Below are positions 15,731 to 24,550 of a stretch of 37,979 nucleotides of DNA, in pieces (the stretch's first letter is position 1; every line of letters begins with the position of its first letter). Both the position numbers and the translations under genes were made by a program. The notes under the pieces were generated by a model, which worked only from the letters and a program-made list of their open reading frames with translations, was not told where the DNA came from and searched no databases. Location of the stretch: contig CAMDVD010000038.1 of the NCBI GenBank assembly GCA_945878115.1, positions 1-37,979 on the forward strand, written 5' to 3'. The stretch is from Chitinophaga pinensis (GTDB lineage: Bacteria > Bacteroidota > Bacteroidia > Chitinophagales > Chitinophagaceae).

Positions 15731-15768
15731 AAAAAAATAACCTAGCACACGTGCTAGGTTATTTTTTT
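15731..15768. terminator. Strong bidirectional terminator
   Basis: Perfect 18-base inverted repeat around a 2-base centre: A7-TAA-CCTAGCAC / GTGCTAGG-TTA-T7. The GC core flanked by A and T runs works in both directions, ending the plus-strand island run and the minus-strand gene at 15823. It marks the island/chromosome boundary. Confidence 0.9.
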
Positions 15769-15822
15769 ACTTATTGTATTAGAAAGAAACCAATTTTGAT
15801 TTTGTCTAATGAGAAGTCATTA

Positions 15823-16530
15823 TTAATTATTTACAATGATTTCAGCACCCAATGATTGAGCACCCATTCCACCTGCAAATCCTTTTGCATAAACCGTATA
15901 AATTTTTCCTGCCGTTAACACAATTCCAGGTAAAGGAAGAGCTACTGTTGATGTACCAGCGAGACGAACTTCTAAATTATACGTACCTGCATCCAATGGT
16001 GTAAACGCGGTATATTCTTTAAAACTTTTGTTTCCGAAAACTACGCCTCCTCCTGTTAAAGCCACATCAACGGCTGGTGCGTTAGGGGATAGATGAACAA
16101 ATCGTACATGAGCTTTGCCAGCAGCGGGTGCTGTCAAGTCATCTGTCAGAACCACCGCAGATATCTTAGAAACTGAATCCACGGCAAAGATTGAATAGTG
16201 TTGATTTTTTGTAAAGGCAAGGTCAGCATTGATGACTGATGTTGAGGTGCCTGCCACATTTACCTTAATATTTCTTGTTCCTGAAATTACAGAAAGATAT
16301 CCGGTATTGTTAGGAAATGCGAGAGCCGATGAATTCTTTTTAACATTGTCAATAAGAAGGTCTACACCTGGGGCATCTGGTGAAGCGTGCGTAACTAGAA
16401 TTTTAGAAGAGTCAACAACAGTAACTGTGTCATCTATAGAATCTTCTTTCTTACAAGATGAAAATGAAAGTAATAAGCTCCCTATTAACATTGAGGCTAA
16501 GAATGTGTTTCGAATGATTTGAAAGTTCAT
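15823..16530 (-). CDS. DUF4397 lipoprotein
   Basis: 235 aa from ATG 16530 (MNFQIIRNTF). A lipoprotein signal ends SFSSC-KK (C26), so the protein is lipid-anchored, probably in the outer membrane. Two DUF4397 units follow, starting ILVTHASPDAPGVDLLIDN (about residue 45) and VRFVHLSPNAPAVDVAL (about residue 142); each has the H-x-SPxAPxVD motif. The family's role is structural or unknown. A frame extension 27 codons upstream is rejected because it puts the signal peptide inside the protein and crosses the -7 box at 16557-16564. Confidence 0.88.
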   Translation of the reverse strand: MNFQIIRNTFLASMLIGSLLLSFSSCKKEDSIDDTVTVVDSSKILVTHASPDAPGVDLLIDNVKKNSSALAFPNNTGYLSVISGTRNIKVNVAGTSTSVINADLAFTKNQHYSIFAVDSVSKISAVVLTDDLTAPAAGKAHVRFVHLSPNAPAVDVALTGGGVVFGNKSFKEYTAFTPLDAGTYNLEVRLAGTSTVALPLPGIVLTAGKIYTVYAKGFAGGMGAQSLGAEIIVNN

Positions 16531-16556
16531 ATTTTTTATTTTTGTTTGATGAAATG

Positions 16557-16564
16557 CAAACGTA
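16557..16564 (-). promoter_or_regulatory. -7 box (TACGTTTG) of the DUF4397 gene
   Basis: Minus-strand TACGTTTG matches TAnnTTTG and ends 26 bases before the ATG at 16530, supporting the short start. Confidence 0.55.
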
Positions 16565-17003
16565 AGTCTCTCGTTTTCTAACGAAAAAAAATTGTGTTTA
16601 TCGGGTATCAAGTTGAATGATAATCAACACTATTTGATATAGAAATATCTACACCAACCTTTTTCTAAATCCTTCTACAGTCTTACTATACTTGTATTTT
16701 GAACGAATGTGGCTTCATTTGATGTTGATTAAAGCTTAAAAATTATGTTTCCTAGAAATTAAAATTATTTTTTTGTAAGCATAGGATCTTGACATAGTAG
16801 GCATGCAATTTATACTAAGCCAATATTGTGTAAGGTGCGTAAGGTGAAGAATACGGCAGAGCAACACTACAAATTAAATCAGAAAAAGGAGAAGCGAAAT
16901 ACTTTGATTTTATTTTTGATCAACGTACAAACATTGATGGTAAAGGAGTCATTACTTTTGAATAAATATTTTTCGTTTCATCATTATTCTTCAAAGGAAT
17001 TCT
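16565..17003. other. Intergenic region with one coding scrap
   Basis: No full gene. Apart from the fragment at 16843-16965 the sequence is AT-rich and shows no clear structure. Confidence 0.3.
16843..16965 (+). pseudogene. Possible 3' fragment of a decayed gene
   Basis: 40 codons reading GEEYGRATLQIKSEKG, AKYFDFIFDQRTN, IDGKGVITFE and a stop, with a stop also directly upstream and no start codon. The composition is protein-like (balanced charge, strand periodicity), unlike the overlapping Lys/Leu-rich frame at 16826-17020. It is probably the end of a lost gene; the family is not recognised. Confidence 0.3.
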
Positions 17004-17774
17004 TTATTTCTTTACTTTAAATTTCTCAATGGCATTTCGTGTAAATGCACTTAATACTAATTTGCCACTCATTGCTGCACGTTGACTAAGAAGCTCATCC
17101 CAATGCTCTGTACCTGACCAAAATACTTGCTTAAGCATAGCCATTGCTTCCGGATTACTATGTGCTAATCTATCAGCCAATTTATTTACGGCATCTTCAA
17201 GTGCTTCATTTGTTTCATAAACCTCTGCATATAAGCCATGTTTTTTTGCCCATTCTGCACTACGCCATTCCGTTGCGTCTATGGCCAATTGAGAAAAACA
17301 AGAAACGCCTAATTTTCTTTCCACCGCAGGACCAACCACAAAGGGACCAATGCCTACTGCTAATTCACTTAATTTTATAGAAGCATTTTCTGTTGCTAAG
17401 GTATAATCACAAGCGGCAGCTAAACCAACACCACCACCTACTGCTTTACCATGCACAAGACCAATTACGAATTTATGAGATTTGCGAATGGCGTTGATTA
17501 CATTGGCAAATCCAACAAAAAAGGACCTGCCTTCTGTTTCATTTTGAATAGCTACTAATTCATCAAAACTAGCACCAGCACAGAATGCACCATTACCCGC
17601 AGAACGAAGAATAATTACTTTTACACGTTCATCTTGACTAGTCTTCTCGATGGCAATTGCCAATTTTCTTAAGATAGACGCAGGTAAAGAATTGCTAGAA
17701 GGATGATGAAATTCGATGGTTGCTATGCCATGTTCAAGTTCCGTATTGACGTATCCATTTGCAGTATCAGGCAT
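17004..17774 (-). CDS. Enoyl-CoA hydratase/isomerase (crotonase) family protein
   Basis: 256 aa, normal crotonase length. The oxyanion-hole segments are clear: NGAFCAGASFDEL (about residues 61-73) and HGKAVGGGVGLAAACDYTLA (about 109-128), followed by IKLSELAVGIGPF, where the first catalytic Glu is expected. The CoA-binding and hexamer-forming C-terminal helices are present. It would hydrate or isomerise an acyl-CoA; resemblance is to methylglutaconyl-CoA hydratase-like members (leucine breakdown), but the substrate cannot be fixed from sequence. Single gene. Confidence 0.9.
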   Translation of the reverse strand: MPDTANGYVNTELEHGIATIEFHHPSSNSLPASILRKLAIAIEKTSQDERVKVIILRSAGNGAFCAGASFDELVAIQNETEGRSFFVGFANVINAIRKSHKFVIGLVHGKAVGGGVGLAAACDYTLATENASIKLSELAVGIGPFVVGPAVERKLGVSCFSQLAIDATEWRSAEWAKKHGLYAEVYETNEALEDAVNKLADRLAHSNPEAMAMLKQVFWSGTEHWDELLSQRAAMSGKLVLSAFTRNAIEKFKVKK

Positions 17775-17972
17775 TGTGATTTTTTTTGAAAAACAAATGT
17801 AGAAAATAATAAAACAAAAATAGAATTAACAAAAGAGAATCCACCAAAGTTGATTACATCAAGCAGATAAGTTCTAATTGCAGAAGTGTCAGTTAAAAAT
17901 GGAGAACTATTTTCCGTATACCACTTAAAACATAAGAAGGATATAAGTTTCAAAGGGAAATAGAAGATCCAA

Positions 17973-18005
17973 TTTTTGGAATTTGGAATTTGAGATTTTG
18001 AATTT
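17973..18005. repeat. TTTGGAATTTG-type intergenic repeat, copy 1
   Basis: Short degenerate direct repeats of TTTGGAATTTGGAATTTGAG just after the stop of rbfA (minus strand). The same motif fills 33,895-33,995, also just beyond the stop codon of a minus-strand gene. Confidence 0.6.
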
Positions 18006-18010
18006 ACCTA

Positions 18011-18373
18011 CTAGGATTCTTTTGGAATATGTAAGCCTTTAAATATTTCTTCCATTTTAAATACGTATTCCAAAGTATCATCTAAATAATATTGCAGAAT
18101 CGGAATTTTTCTGACTTGGTTTTTAATTTTTGCCGCCAATAATTTTCGCAATTTCCAGTCCAAATCTTTGATATGGTCTAACATTTTCATTGGTTCAGGT
18201 ATTTGGAAAAAACTCAAATAAATTCGAGCTTCCATTAAATCAGGAGTGACTTTTACTTTTGAAATGGATATCATACCATTGTCTATGATATTAAGTCCTT
18301 CACGCTGAAATACATCACTCATTTCTTGTTGAATCAAATTGCCAATTTGTTTTTGTCGTTTACTTTCTTCCAT
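18011..18373 (-). CDS. rbfA: Ribosome-binding factor A
   Basis: 120 aa, the usual length. RbfA binds the 30S precursor and helps mature the 5' end of 16S rRNA, mainly in the cold. Typical N-terminus (SKRQKQIGNLIQQEMSDVFQRE), the KH-like core with ISISKVKVTPDLMEARIYLSFF, and the C-terminal RKIPILQYYLDDTLEYVFKMEEIF, where P-x-L-x-Y-x-x-D-D is conserved. It is divergent from the ABC exporter gene with only 40 bases between, so the two promoters overlap or share the region. Confidence 0.95.
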   Translation of the reverse strand: MEESKRQKQIGNLIQQEMSDVFQREGLNIIDNGMISISKVKVTPDLMEARIYLSFFQIPEPMKMLDHIKDLDWKLRKLLAAKIKNQVRKIPILQYYLDDTLEYVFKMEEIFKGLHIPKES

Positions 18374-18413
18374 CTTCCATTTATTAAACCGTAAATTTAC
18401 ATTTTATATCCGA

Positions 18414-20243
18414 ATGAAAGCAATTAGAAGTATTTTACCTTATTTGAAAGGCAAATGGAATTACGTCGTTATCTATACGACATGCAATTTGTTATCCGTT
18501 ATTTTTTCGACCATGACTGTGGGAATGATTATTCCTTTTTTAAATATGTTATTTGGTAAGGATGTCGCATTGACAAGCAATCCAGGCTTTCATTTGAGCA
18601 AAGATGGTATAGCAAATTATTTTAAATATTTACTATCAGATTTCATTGCAGCCCACGATAATAATAAAGTATACGGCCTTGTATTTGTTTGTTTAATTGT
18701 CGTTTTTTCGACCTTATTCAAAAATTTATTTTTATATATTTCTAAATATATGTTGCATCCATTACGCAATGATATTGTGTTACATATTCGAGAAGAATTA
18801 TTTCAAAAGGTTGTGCACCTACCAATAGGTTTTTTTACCAATGAACGTAAAGGGGATATTCTTTCTCGTATGACCAATGATGTCAATGCCATAGAAATAT
18901 CTATCATTAGCATGATGGAATTATTGTTCAGCACACCATTGACTGTCATCTTTTATTTTGCTATTTTATTAATCATCAGTGCTAAATTGTTTTTATTTTT
19001 ATTGATATTATTACCGATTGCAGGATTGCTCATTGGACGAGTGAGTAAAAGCCTAAAAAAATCAACCGTTTCTACCCAAGAAAAATTGGCGAACATACTT
19101 TCGATTATTGAAGAAACTTTAGGGGGATTAAGAATTGTAAAAGCATTTCGTGCAGAAGAGAACAGGCAAAATACCTTTAATCAGGAAAACCAACAATTGT
19201 TCAACCTCAATAATAATATAGCTCGCAAAAGAGAATTGGCTTCTCCAATGTCTGAGTTTTTAGGCATACTCATTCTTTGTATTATCATTTGGTTTGGTGG
19301 TAATATGGCATTACAAACACCCGCTGAAATAGAACCTGGACTATTCATTATGTTTATTTCTTTGTTTTATTTTTTAATCAATCCATTAAAAGCACTTTCT
19401 CAATTGTTTTATAATTTACACCAAGGTAGTGCAAGTATAGAGCGTATTCAAAAAATATTACAAGCAGAAAACACGGTGGTAGATCAACCCAATGCGCAGC
19501 CTATACAAGCATTGCAATCTTCCATTGAATTCAAAAATGTTTCTTTTTCTTATGCAGGCAACAAGGTATTGAACAACATTAATTTGAAAATAATGCGCGG
19601 ACAAACTATAGCCATCGTTGGTGCATCTGGCGCGGGCAAAAGTACATTGGTTGATTTGATTCCTCGTTTCCATGATGTAACTGAAGGCGAATTATTAATG
19701 GATGGAATAAATATTAAGGATTACAAAATTGATGATGTAAGGCGTTTAATGGGTATTGTTTCGCAGGAACCCATTTTGTTTAATGATAGCATCAGCAATA
19801 ATATTTCCTTAGGTGGCGATGCTAATGATAGGACCTCCATTAAGCATGCCGCAGAAGTAGCGAATGCAAAAGATTTTATTCTACAAAAGGAAGGACAATA
19901 TGATAGTTTGGTTGGTGATAGAGGTACAAAATTAAGTGGTGGTGAGAAACAAAGGATAACGATTGCAAGAGCCATATTTAAAAACCCGCCAGTATTGATT
20001 TTAGACGAAGCAACTTCTTCTTTAGATACAGTCAGTGAGCGACAAGTGCAAGATGCTATTAACAATTTAATGCAGAACAGAACTTCCATAGTGATTGCAC
20101 ATCGCTTATCAACAGTGCAAAATGCAGATGAAATTATTGTATTAGAAAAAGGAGAAATTAAAGAAAGAGGAACTCATACTGAACTGCTTGCTCATCAAGG
20201 TTTGTACAAGAAATTGGTAGACATGCAACAGGTGCTTCATTAG
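18414..20243 (+). CDS. ABC exporter, fused permease/ATPase (MsbA-like)
   Basis: 609 aa from ATG 18414 (MKAIRSILPYLKG); a 25-codon upstream extension overlaps rbfA and is rejected. Residues ~15-320 hold six membrane helices; 360-609 are the nucleotide-binding domain with Walker A GASGAGKST (403-411), signature LSGGEKQR (507-514), Walker B ILDEA (D531, E532) and H-loop H563. All ATPase elements are intact. It should work as an inner-membrane homodimer exporting a lipid or drug; MsbA (lipid A-core flippase) is the nearest common function in Bacteroidota, but other lipids are possible. Confidence 0.92.
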   Translation: MKAIRSILPYLKGKWNYVVIYTTCNLLSVIFSTMTVGMIIPFLNMLFGKDVALTSNPGFHLSKDGIANYFKYLLSDFIAAHDNNKVYGLVFVCLIVVFSTLFKNLFLYISKYMLHPLRNDIVLHIREELFQKVVHLPIGFFTNERKGDILSRMTNDVNAIEISIISMMELLFSTPLTVIFYFAILLIISAKLFLFLLILLPIAGLLIGRVSKSLKKSTVSTQEKLANILSIIEETLGGLRIVKAFRAEENRQNTFNQENQQLFNLNNNIARKRELASPMSEFLGILILCIIIWFGGNMALQTPAEIEPGLFIMFISLFYFLINPLKALSQLFYNLHQGSASIERIQKILQAENTVVDQPNAQPIQALQSSIEFKNVSFSYAGNKVLNNINLKIMRGQTIAIVGASGAGKSTLVDLIPRFHDVTEGELLMDGINIKDYKIDDVRRLMGIVSQEPILFNDSISNNISLGGDANDRTSIKHAAEVANAKDFILQKEGQYDSLVGDRGTKLSGGEKQRITIARAIFKNPPVLILDEATSSLDTVSERQVQDAINNLMQNRTSIVIAHRLSTVQNADEIIVLEKGEIKERGTHTELLAHQGLYKKLVDMQQVLH

Positions 20244-20282
20244 GCAATTGGAAAATAGATATTAATATACCCAAATAATTTT

Positions 20283-20290
20283 TATATTTG
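20283..20290 (+). promoter_or_regulatory. -7 box (TATATTTG) of the small lipoprotein gene
   Basis: Perfect TAnnTTTG, 22 bases before the ATG at 20313. Confidence 0.5.
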
Positions 20291-20312
20291 AATCCTTAAA
20301 TTACGAATACAC

Positions 20313-20513
20313 ATGAAAAAATTATACTTCACGTTCATCGCTTTACTAGTTGCAATTGCGTTTTCATCTTGCAGTAAAACATATACTTGTACTTGCACTT
20401 TCGCTGATGCGTCTAAAAATTTTGATGTAAAGATCGAAAAAGCACGCCGAAATGATGCTAAAGTAATTTGTGATGACTACAGTGAATTTGTAGGTAATTG
20501 TGCGATTAAATAA
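20313..20513 (+). CDS. Small lipoprotein (66 aa)
   Basis: Lipoprotein signal MKKLYFTFIALLVAIAFSSC with Cys20, then TYTCTCTF and a short charged domain with three more Cys (about residues 25, 27, 53 and 63 counting all), possibly disulphide-bonded. Exposed on the periplasmic side or outer membrane. Function unknown; similar Cys-rich mini-lipoproteins are frequent in this group. Confidence 0.75.
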   Translation: MKKLYFTFIALLVAIAFSSCSKTYTCTCTFADASKNFDVKIEKARRNDAKVICDDYSEFVGNCAIK

Positions 20514-20578
20514 ATCTGCTTTTATTGGTCATGACTGCTGAATAACTTGACTATATTAGATTTGATACGCAGCATATT

Positions 20579-20746
20579 CTATATGGAATAAATAAAAAAG
20601 ATACCAACAATAATCAAAGCTAGAATAAAAGTTGTCTTTGAACCAGTGTAGTTATTGGAAGGTAATAGTCTGCAAAGTTTTTTTCTACTCCTTGGTAATT
20701 TTGATAAACAACAAATATGCTTACCGTTATATTGTGGAATTCTCAT
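20579..20746 (-). CDS. Possible small membrane protein (55 aa)
   Basis: From ATG 20746: MRIPQYNGKH, ICCLSKLPRSRKKLCRLLPS, then a single predicted membrane helix TTFILALIIVGIFFIYSI at the C-terminus. The frame stays open 16 codons further upstream with a hydrophobic stretch (VFIACIPILFA), which could be a second helix if a non-ATG start is used. The rest of the 352-base gap (20,514-20,865) shows nothing else. No database support can be claimed. Confidence 0.35.
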   Translation of the reverse strand: MRIPQYNGKHICCLSKLPRSRKKLCRLLPSNNYTGSKTTFILALIIVGIFFIYSI

Positions 20747-20860
20747 TGTAGCAAACAGAATTGGAATACATGCAATGAATACAATTTTACACTAGCTGCG
20801 CAATGATTTTTTAACATAAAATGTAATGAAGTATTCATAAAAAAAACGAATGATTTTTTG

Positions 20861-20868
20861 TAATCTTG
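20861..20868 (+). promoter_or_regulatory. -7-like box (TAATCTTG) of glmM
   Basis: TAATCTTG differs from TAnnTTTG at one position. Transcription would begin after about 20872, so a start codon at 20866 is not possible and the TTG at 20887 is favoured. Confidence 0.45.
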
Positions 20869-20886
20869 CACTCAAAAAAAAATACT

Positions 20887-22275
20887 TTGGCTTTAATAAA
20901 ATCAATATCAGGAATAAGAGGAACTATCGGTGGAAAAGCAAATGAGGGGCTTACGCCAATAGACATTGTAAAGTATAGCGCAGCATTTGGTAGTTGGGTT
21001 GTGGAAAAAACAAATAACCCTAAAATAGTGATTGGGCGCGACGGACGCATGAGTGGTGAAATGGTACGTAATATGGTAGTGAGTACATTGCAAGCCATGG
21101 GTATAGAAGTAATCGATCTTGGATTAAGCACTACACCTACTGTTGAAATGGCTGTAAAAATGGAAAATGCTGGCGGGGGAATAATCATTACAGCTAGCCA
21201 TAATCCAAGAGAGTGGAATGCATTGAAATTACTAAATCAAGATGGAGAGTTTATTTCTGGTACAGATGGTGAGCAAGTATTATTAAAAGGAAATACTGCT
21301 GATTTTACTTTTGCTGAAGTAAACAAATTGGGCAAAGTAGTTTTCAATACTACCTATCAAGAAAAACATATGGATGCTATTTTGCAACATCCATTAGTAG
21401 ATAAAGATGCCATTGCCGCAAGGAATTTTAAAATAGTTGTGGATGGTATTAATAGTACTGGTTCAACTTTTGTTCCCTATTTACTAGAAAGACTTGGTAT
21501 CCCAAATTGCATTGTTATCAATGGAGAAGTAAACGGGAAATTCAACCATAACCCAGAACCATTGCCAGAAAACTTAAATGAAATTGCCAATGTGGTAGTT
21601 AAACAAAATGCCGATTTAGGCATTGTGATTGACCCAGATGTGGATAGACTTTGTTTTGTATGTGAAGATGGCAGTATGTTTGGAGAAGAATATAGTTTGG
21701 TCGCTATCGCAGATTATATTTTACAAACTAACAAAGGAAATACGGTTTCCAATATGTCTAGTACTCGTGCGCTGAAAGACATTACTATCAAACATGGTGG
21801 TGAATATTTTGCGAGTGCTGTTGGTGAAGTAAATGTAGTAACGAAAATGAAAGAAGTGAATGCAGTTATTGGGGGAGAAGGGAATGGCGGCATCATTATA
21901 CCTGAATTACATTATGGAAGAGATGCCTTGATTGGGATTGCTTTATTTTTAAGCCACTTAGCAAAATTCAAGAAACCAATTTCCGATTTGCGACGAACCT
22001 ATCCAGATTATTTTATGTCGAAAAATAAAATTGAACTAGGTAAGGATGTAGATGTGAAAAAAATATTCGCTGGCATACAAGAGAAATATAAAAGAAATCC
22101 AATCAATACGGATGATGGTTTGAAAATTGATTTTGATAACGAATGGGTTCATCTTAGAACTTCTAATACAGAACCCATCATTCGAATTTATGCGGAAAGT
22201 ACGTCTGAAACTACCGCCAATAATATTGCCAAAAAGTTAATGGCAGATATTAGTGAACTCTTGAAAGCACCCTAA
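20887..22275 (+). CDS. glmM: Phosphoglucosamine mutase / phosphohexomutase
   Basis: 462 aa from TTG 20887 (reads MALIKSISGIRGTIGG, the usual start of Bacteroidota members); another TTG at 20866 lies inside the likely promoter. Converts glucosamine-6-P to glucosamine-1-P for UDP-GlcNAc and so for peptidoglycan and LPS. Phosphoserine loop TASHNPREWN (S104), metal loop DPDVDR (D249, D251, D253), sugar loop GEGNGGI and phosphate-binding RTSNTEPIIRIYAES are all present. A phosphomannomutase specificity cannot be excluded. Single gene, very short leader. Confidence 0.9.
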   Translation: MALIKSISGIRGTIGGKANEGLTPIDIVKYSAAFGSWVVEKTNNPKIVIGRDGRMSGEMVRNMVVSTLQAMGIEVIDLGLSTTPTVEMAVKMENAGGGIIITASHNPREWNALKLLNQDGEFISGTDGEQVLLKGNTADFTFAEVNKLGKVVFNTTYQEKHMDAILQHPLVDKDAIAARNFKIVVDGINSTGSTFVPYLLERLGIPNCIVINGEVNGKFNHNPEPLPENLNEIANVVVKQNADLGIVIDPDVDRLCFVCEDGSMFGEEYSLVAIADYILQTNKGNTVSNMSSTRALKDITIKHGGEYFASAVGEVNVVTKMKEVNAVIGGEGNGGIIIPELHYGRDALIGIALFLSHLAKFKKPISDLRRTYPDYFMSKNKIELGKDVDVKKIFAGIQEKYKRNPINTDDGLKIDFDNEWVHLRTSNTEPIIRIYAESTSETTANNIAKKLMADISELLKAP

Positions 22276-22405
22276 TAAAAGGACTTCTACATTTTTAGCT
22301 TAATTGAATTTGCCCTTCAATGTTGGCTTTTTAAAATAAGATGTAAGAAAAAGTTGCATTTCTATGATTGTAGTCTTATTTTTAAACTTTCCTAAAGGTA
22401 AGAGC

Positions 22406-23155
22406 ATGTTTAATCGAATTTTATTAATAACCATTTCTGTATTGTTTGCGTTGCCATCTGTTGGTCAAAATATGCGAAAGAAATTGAAGAAGCGAACTTC
22501 AGAAGCATGTATGTATGGCAATGTGGGATTCTATGGAAACCCGCACTGGAGCGCAGGTGCAAACATTCATTATCTACATGGCATAGGTCGTAAGCGTCAA
22601 ACTTTCAGTGTTGGTGCTGGTCTTCGTGCTAATGTATTTAACACAAAAAAGCGCGATTATACAACATCTAGTGCAAGACTTAGCAGTTTAAATCCTGGAG
22701 GGGCTGATACTTTATATATGCCCGAAGTGCAAACGAATACTTTAAATGCGTACATCGCACTAAAAATTCATATCAAACAAGGGGTGGACATTTTCTTTAC
22801 AACGGATATTGGTGGTGTTAATTTTGGTGATAATAAGAATGGTTATTTTAGGTCCTATGAAACTGATCCAATTCCACCAGGCGTAAAATACACTTCTGCT
22901 CCATATGCATTTAATTTAAATATCCCAACGGGAGATGCTTACGGTTCTATACTTTCTGAAATTTATGGTTCATTCCGTTTAAATAAAGTGTTGAATTGGA
23001 GACTTGGATTCAACCTATTCAGAAATGAATATAAAATAGACCGAAATATACCAATGAATGGTAAGCGTTTTTATCAAAATAATTGGATGGTAATGTCTGG
23101 CTTAGCATTTGATTTACATTGGCACAAAACCCTCGCAAGGGATTTTATGTGGTAA
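22406..23155 (+). CDS. Probable outer-membrane beta-barrel protein
   Basis: 249 aa from ATG 22406; the signal peptide MFNRILLITISVLFALPSVGQ is clean there, while an ATG 14 codons upstream gives a poorer one. The mature part has alternating amphipathic strands (GANIHYLHG, TFSVGAGLRANVF, IDIFF-type strands, WRLGFNLFRNEYKI) typical of small Bacteroidota barrels. No named family recognised. Confidence 0.65.
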   Translation: MFNRILLITISVLFALPSVGQNMRKKLKKRTSEACMYGNVGFYGNPHWSAGANIHYLHGIGRKRQTFSVGAGLRANVFNTKKRDYTTSSARLSSLNPGGADTLYMPEVQTNTLNAYIALKIHIKQGVDIFFTTDIGGVNFGDNKNGYFRSYETDPIPPGVKYTSAPYAFNLNIPTGDAYGSILSEIYGSFRLNKVLNWRLGFNLFRNEYKIDRNIPMNGKRFYQNNWMVMSGLAFDLHWHKTLARDFMW

Positions 23156-23203
23156 TCTATTTAGCACATTTTTTCTACTTTAGTTTTATATCTTTTATTC
23201 CAA

Positions 23204-24481
23204 ATGGAAAAGGAATTATCTATTGCATATCACACACTCGGCTGCAAACTCAACTTTTCTGAGACTTCTACAATTACCAGACAATTTGAGAAGGAAGGTT
23301 ATATGCAAAAAGCTTTTCACGAAAGCGCAGATATTTATGTCATTAATACTTGTTCAGTAACAGAAAATGCAGACAAGGAATGCAAACAATTAATTCGAAA
23401 AGTAAAAAAACTAAACCCATCTTCTACAGTTGTTATTGCCGGTTGCTATGCACAATTGAAACCACAACAAATTGCCAATTTGGATGGTGTGGACTTGGTC
23501 ATTGGCGCTTCTGAAAAATTTAATATTGTAGAGCATGTGCAAACTTTTCAAGTAGATAAACAATCCAAAATATGCGGTTGCGATATCGAAGATCTGCAAG
23601 GTTTTCAGGCTGCCTTTTCAATTCAAGATAGAACACGTACTTTTCTCAAAGTACAAGATGGTTGTGACTATAACTGTTCATTTTGTACTATACCATTGGC
23701 AAGAGGGCATAGTAGGAGTGATACTATACAAGGCGTTTTAGATAATGTATACGAACTTACTTCAATTGGGGTTAAAGAAATTGTGCTTACAGGTGTTAAT
23801 CTCGGAGATTTTGGAAAAGGATATAATGGCAATCGTAAAAGGGAAGAAAATTTCTTTGATTTAATAGAAGCACTTGATGCATATGATGGTATAGAACGGT
23901 ATAGGATATCTTCTATTGAACCAAATTTATTAAGTGATAAAATAATCGAATTTGTTGCTAAGTCCAAACACTTTATGCCACACTTTCATATTCCCTTGCA
24001 AAGTGGTAGTCAAACTGTATTATCTGCAATGCGTCGCCGTTATCCTGTTGAATTATATACACAAAGGGTGAGTTATATTAAATCATTGATGCCACATTGT
24101 TGTATAGGTGTTGATGTAATTGTTGGTTTTCCTGGAGAAACTGAAATAGAATTTCAACAAACCTTTCAATACCTGCATGACCTCGATATTTCTTATCTGC
24201 ATGTCTTCACTTATTCTGAAAGAGAAAATACAACAGCTATTGAATTTTCGCCAGTCGTGCCTATCTCCGTTCGTAAAGAAAGAAATGCCATTCTTCGCAA
24301 TTTATCTGAAAAGAAGATGAATTATTTTACAGAACAACATGTTGGTCAAATTCGAAAAGTGCTTTTTGAAAATAGTGTTGATGGAAAAATGTTAGAAGGT
24401 TATACAGACAACTATATAAAAATAAAAGTGCCCTTTCAACAAGAGTTGGTAAATACCGTTGTGGATTATAGCATTTCCTAA
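23204..24481 (+). CDS. mtaB: tRNA t6A37 methylthiotransferase
   Basis: 425 aa. Adds a methylthio group to t6A at position 37 of ANN-reading tRNAs using two [4Fe-4S] clusters. The UPF0004 domain has its three Cys (C14 in HTLGCKLN, C50 in NTCSVTENAD, C81 in GCYAQ); the radical-SAM CxxxCxxC is C154, C158, C161 in DGCDYNCSFC; IPLARGHSRS and a C-terminal TRAM-like end follow. HTLGCKLNFSE and the overall length are those of MtaB rather than MiaB or RimO. Single gene, 48 bases after the preceding stop. Confidence 0.93.
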   Translation: MEKELSIAYHTLGCKLNFSETSTITRQFEKEGYMQKAFHESADIYVINTCSVTENADKECKQLIRKVKKLNPSSTVVIAGCYAQLKPQQIANLDGVDLVIGASEKFNIVEHVQTFQVDKQSKICGCDIEDLQGFQAAFSIQDRTRTFLKVQDGCDYNCSFCTIPLARGHSRSDTIQGVLDNVYELTSIGVKEIVLTGVNLGDFGKGYNGNRKREENFFDLIEALDAYDGIERYRISSIEPNLLSDKIIEFVAKSKHFMPHFHIPLQSGSQTVLSAMRRRYPVELYTQRVSYIKSLMPHCCIGVDVIVGFPGETEIEFQQTFQYLHDLDISYLHVFTYSERENTTAIEFSPVVPISVRKERNAILRNLSEKKMNYFTEQHVGQIRKVLFENSVDGKMLEGYTDNYIKIKVPFQQELVNTVVDYSIS

Positions 24482-24550
24482 AAGGATAATCATTGCTTAG
24501 AAGAAGAGATGTAATAAAAAGTAGAAATAATTAGTGTTGGACTATTCTAT

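Noticed and set aside
16826-17020. 64-codon plus-strand frame
   Set aside because: Lys/Leu/Phe-biased, overlaps the crotonase gene end, and a different frame over the same bases (16843-16965) looks more like real coding sequence.
17723-17953. 76-codon minus-strand frame overlapping the crotonase start
   Set aside because: Overlaps a certain gene in another frame and has no recognisable domain or promoter.
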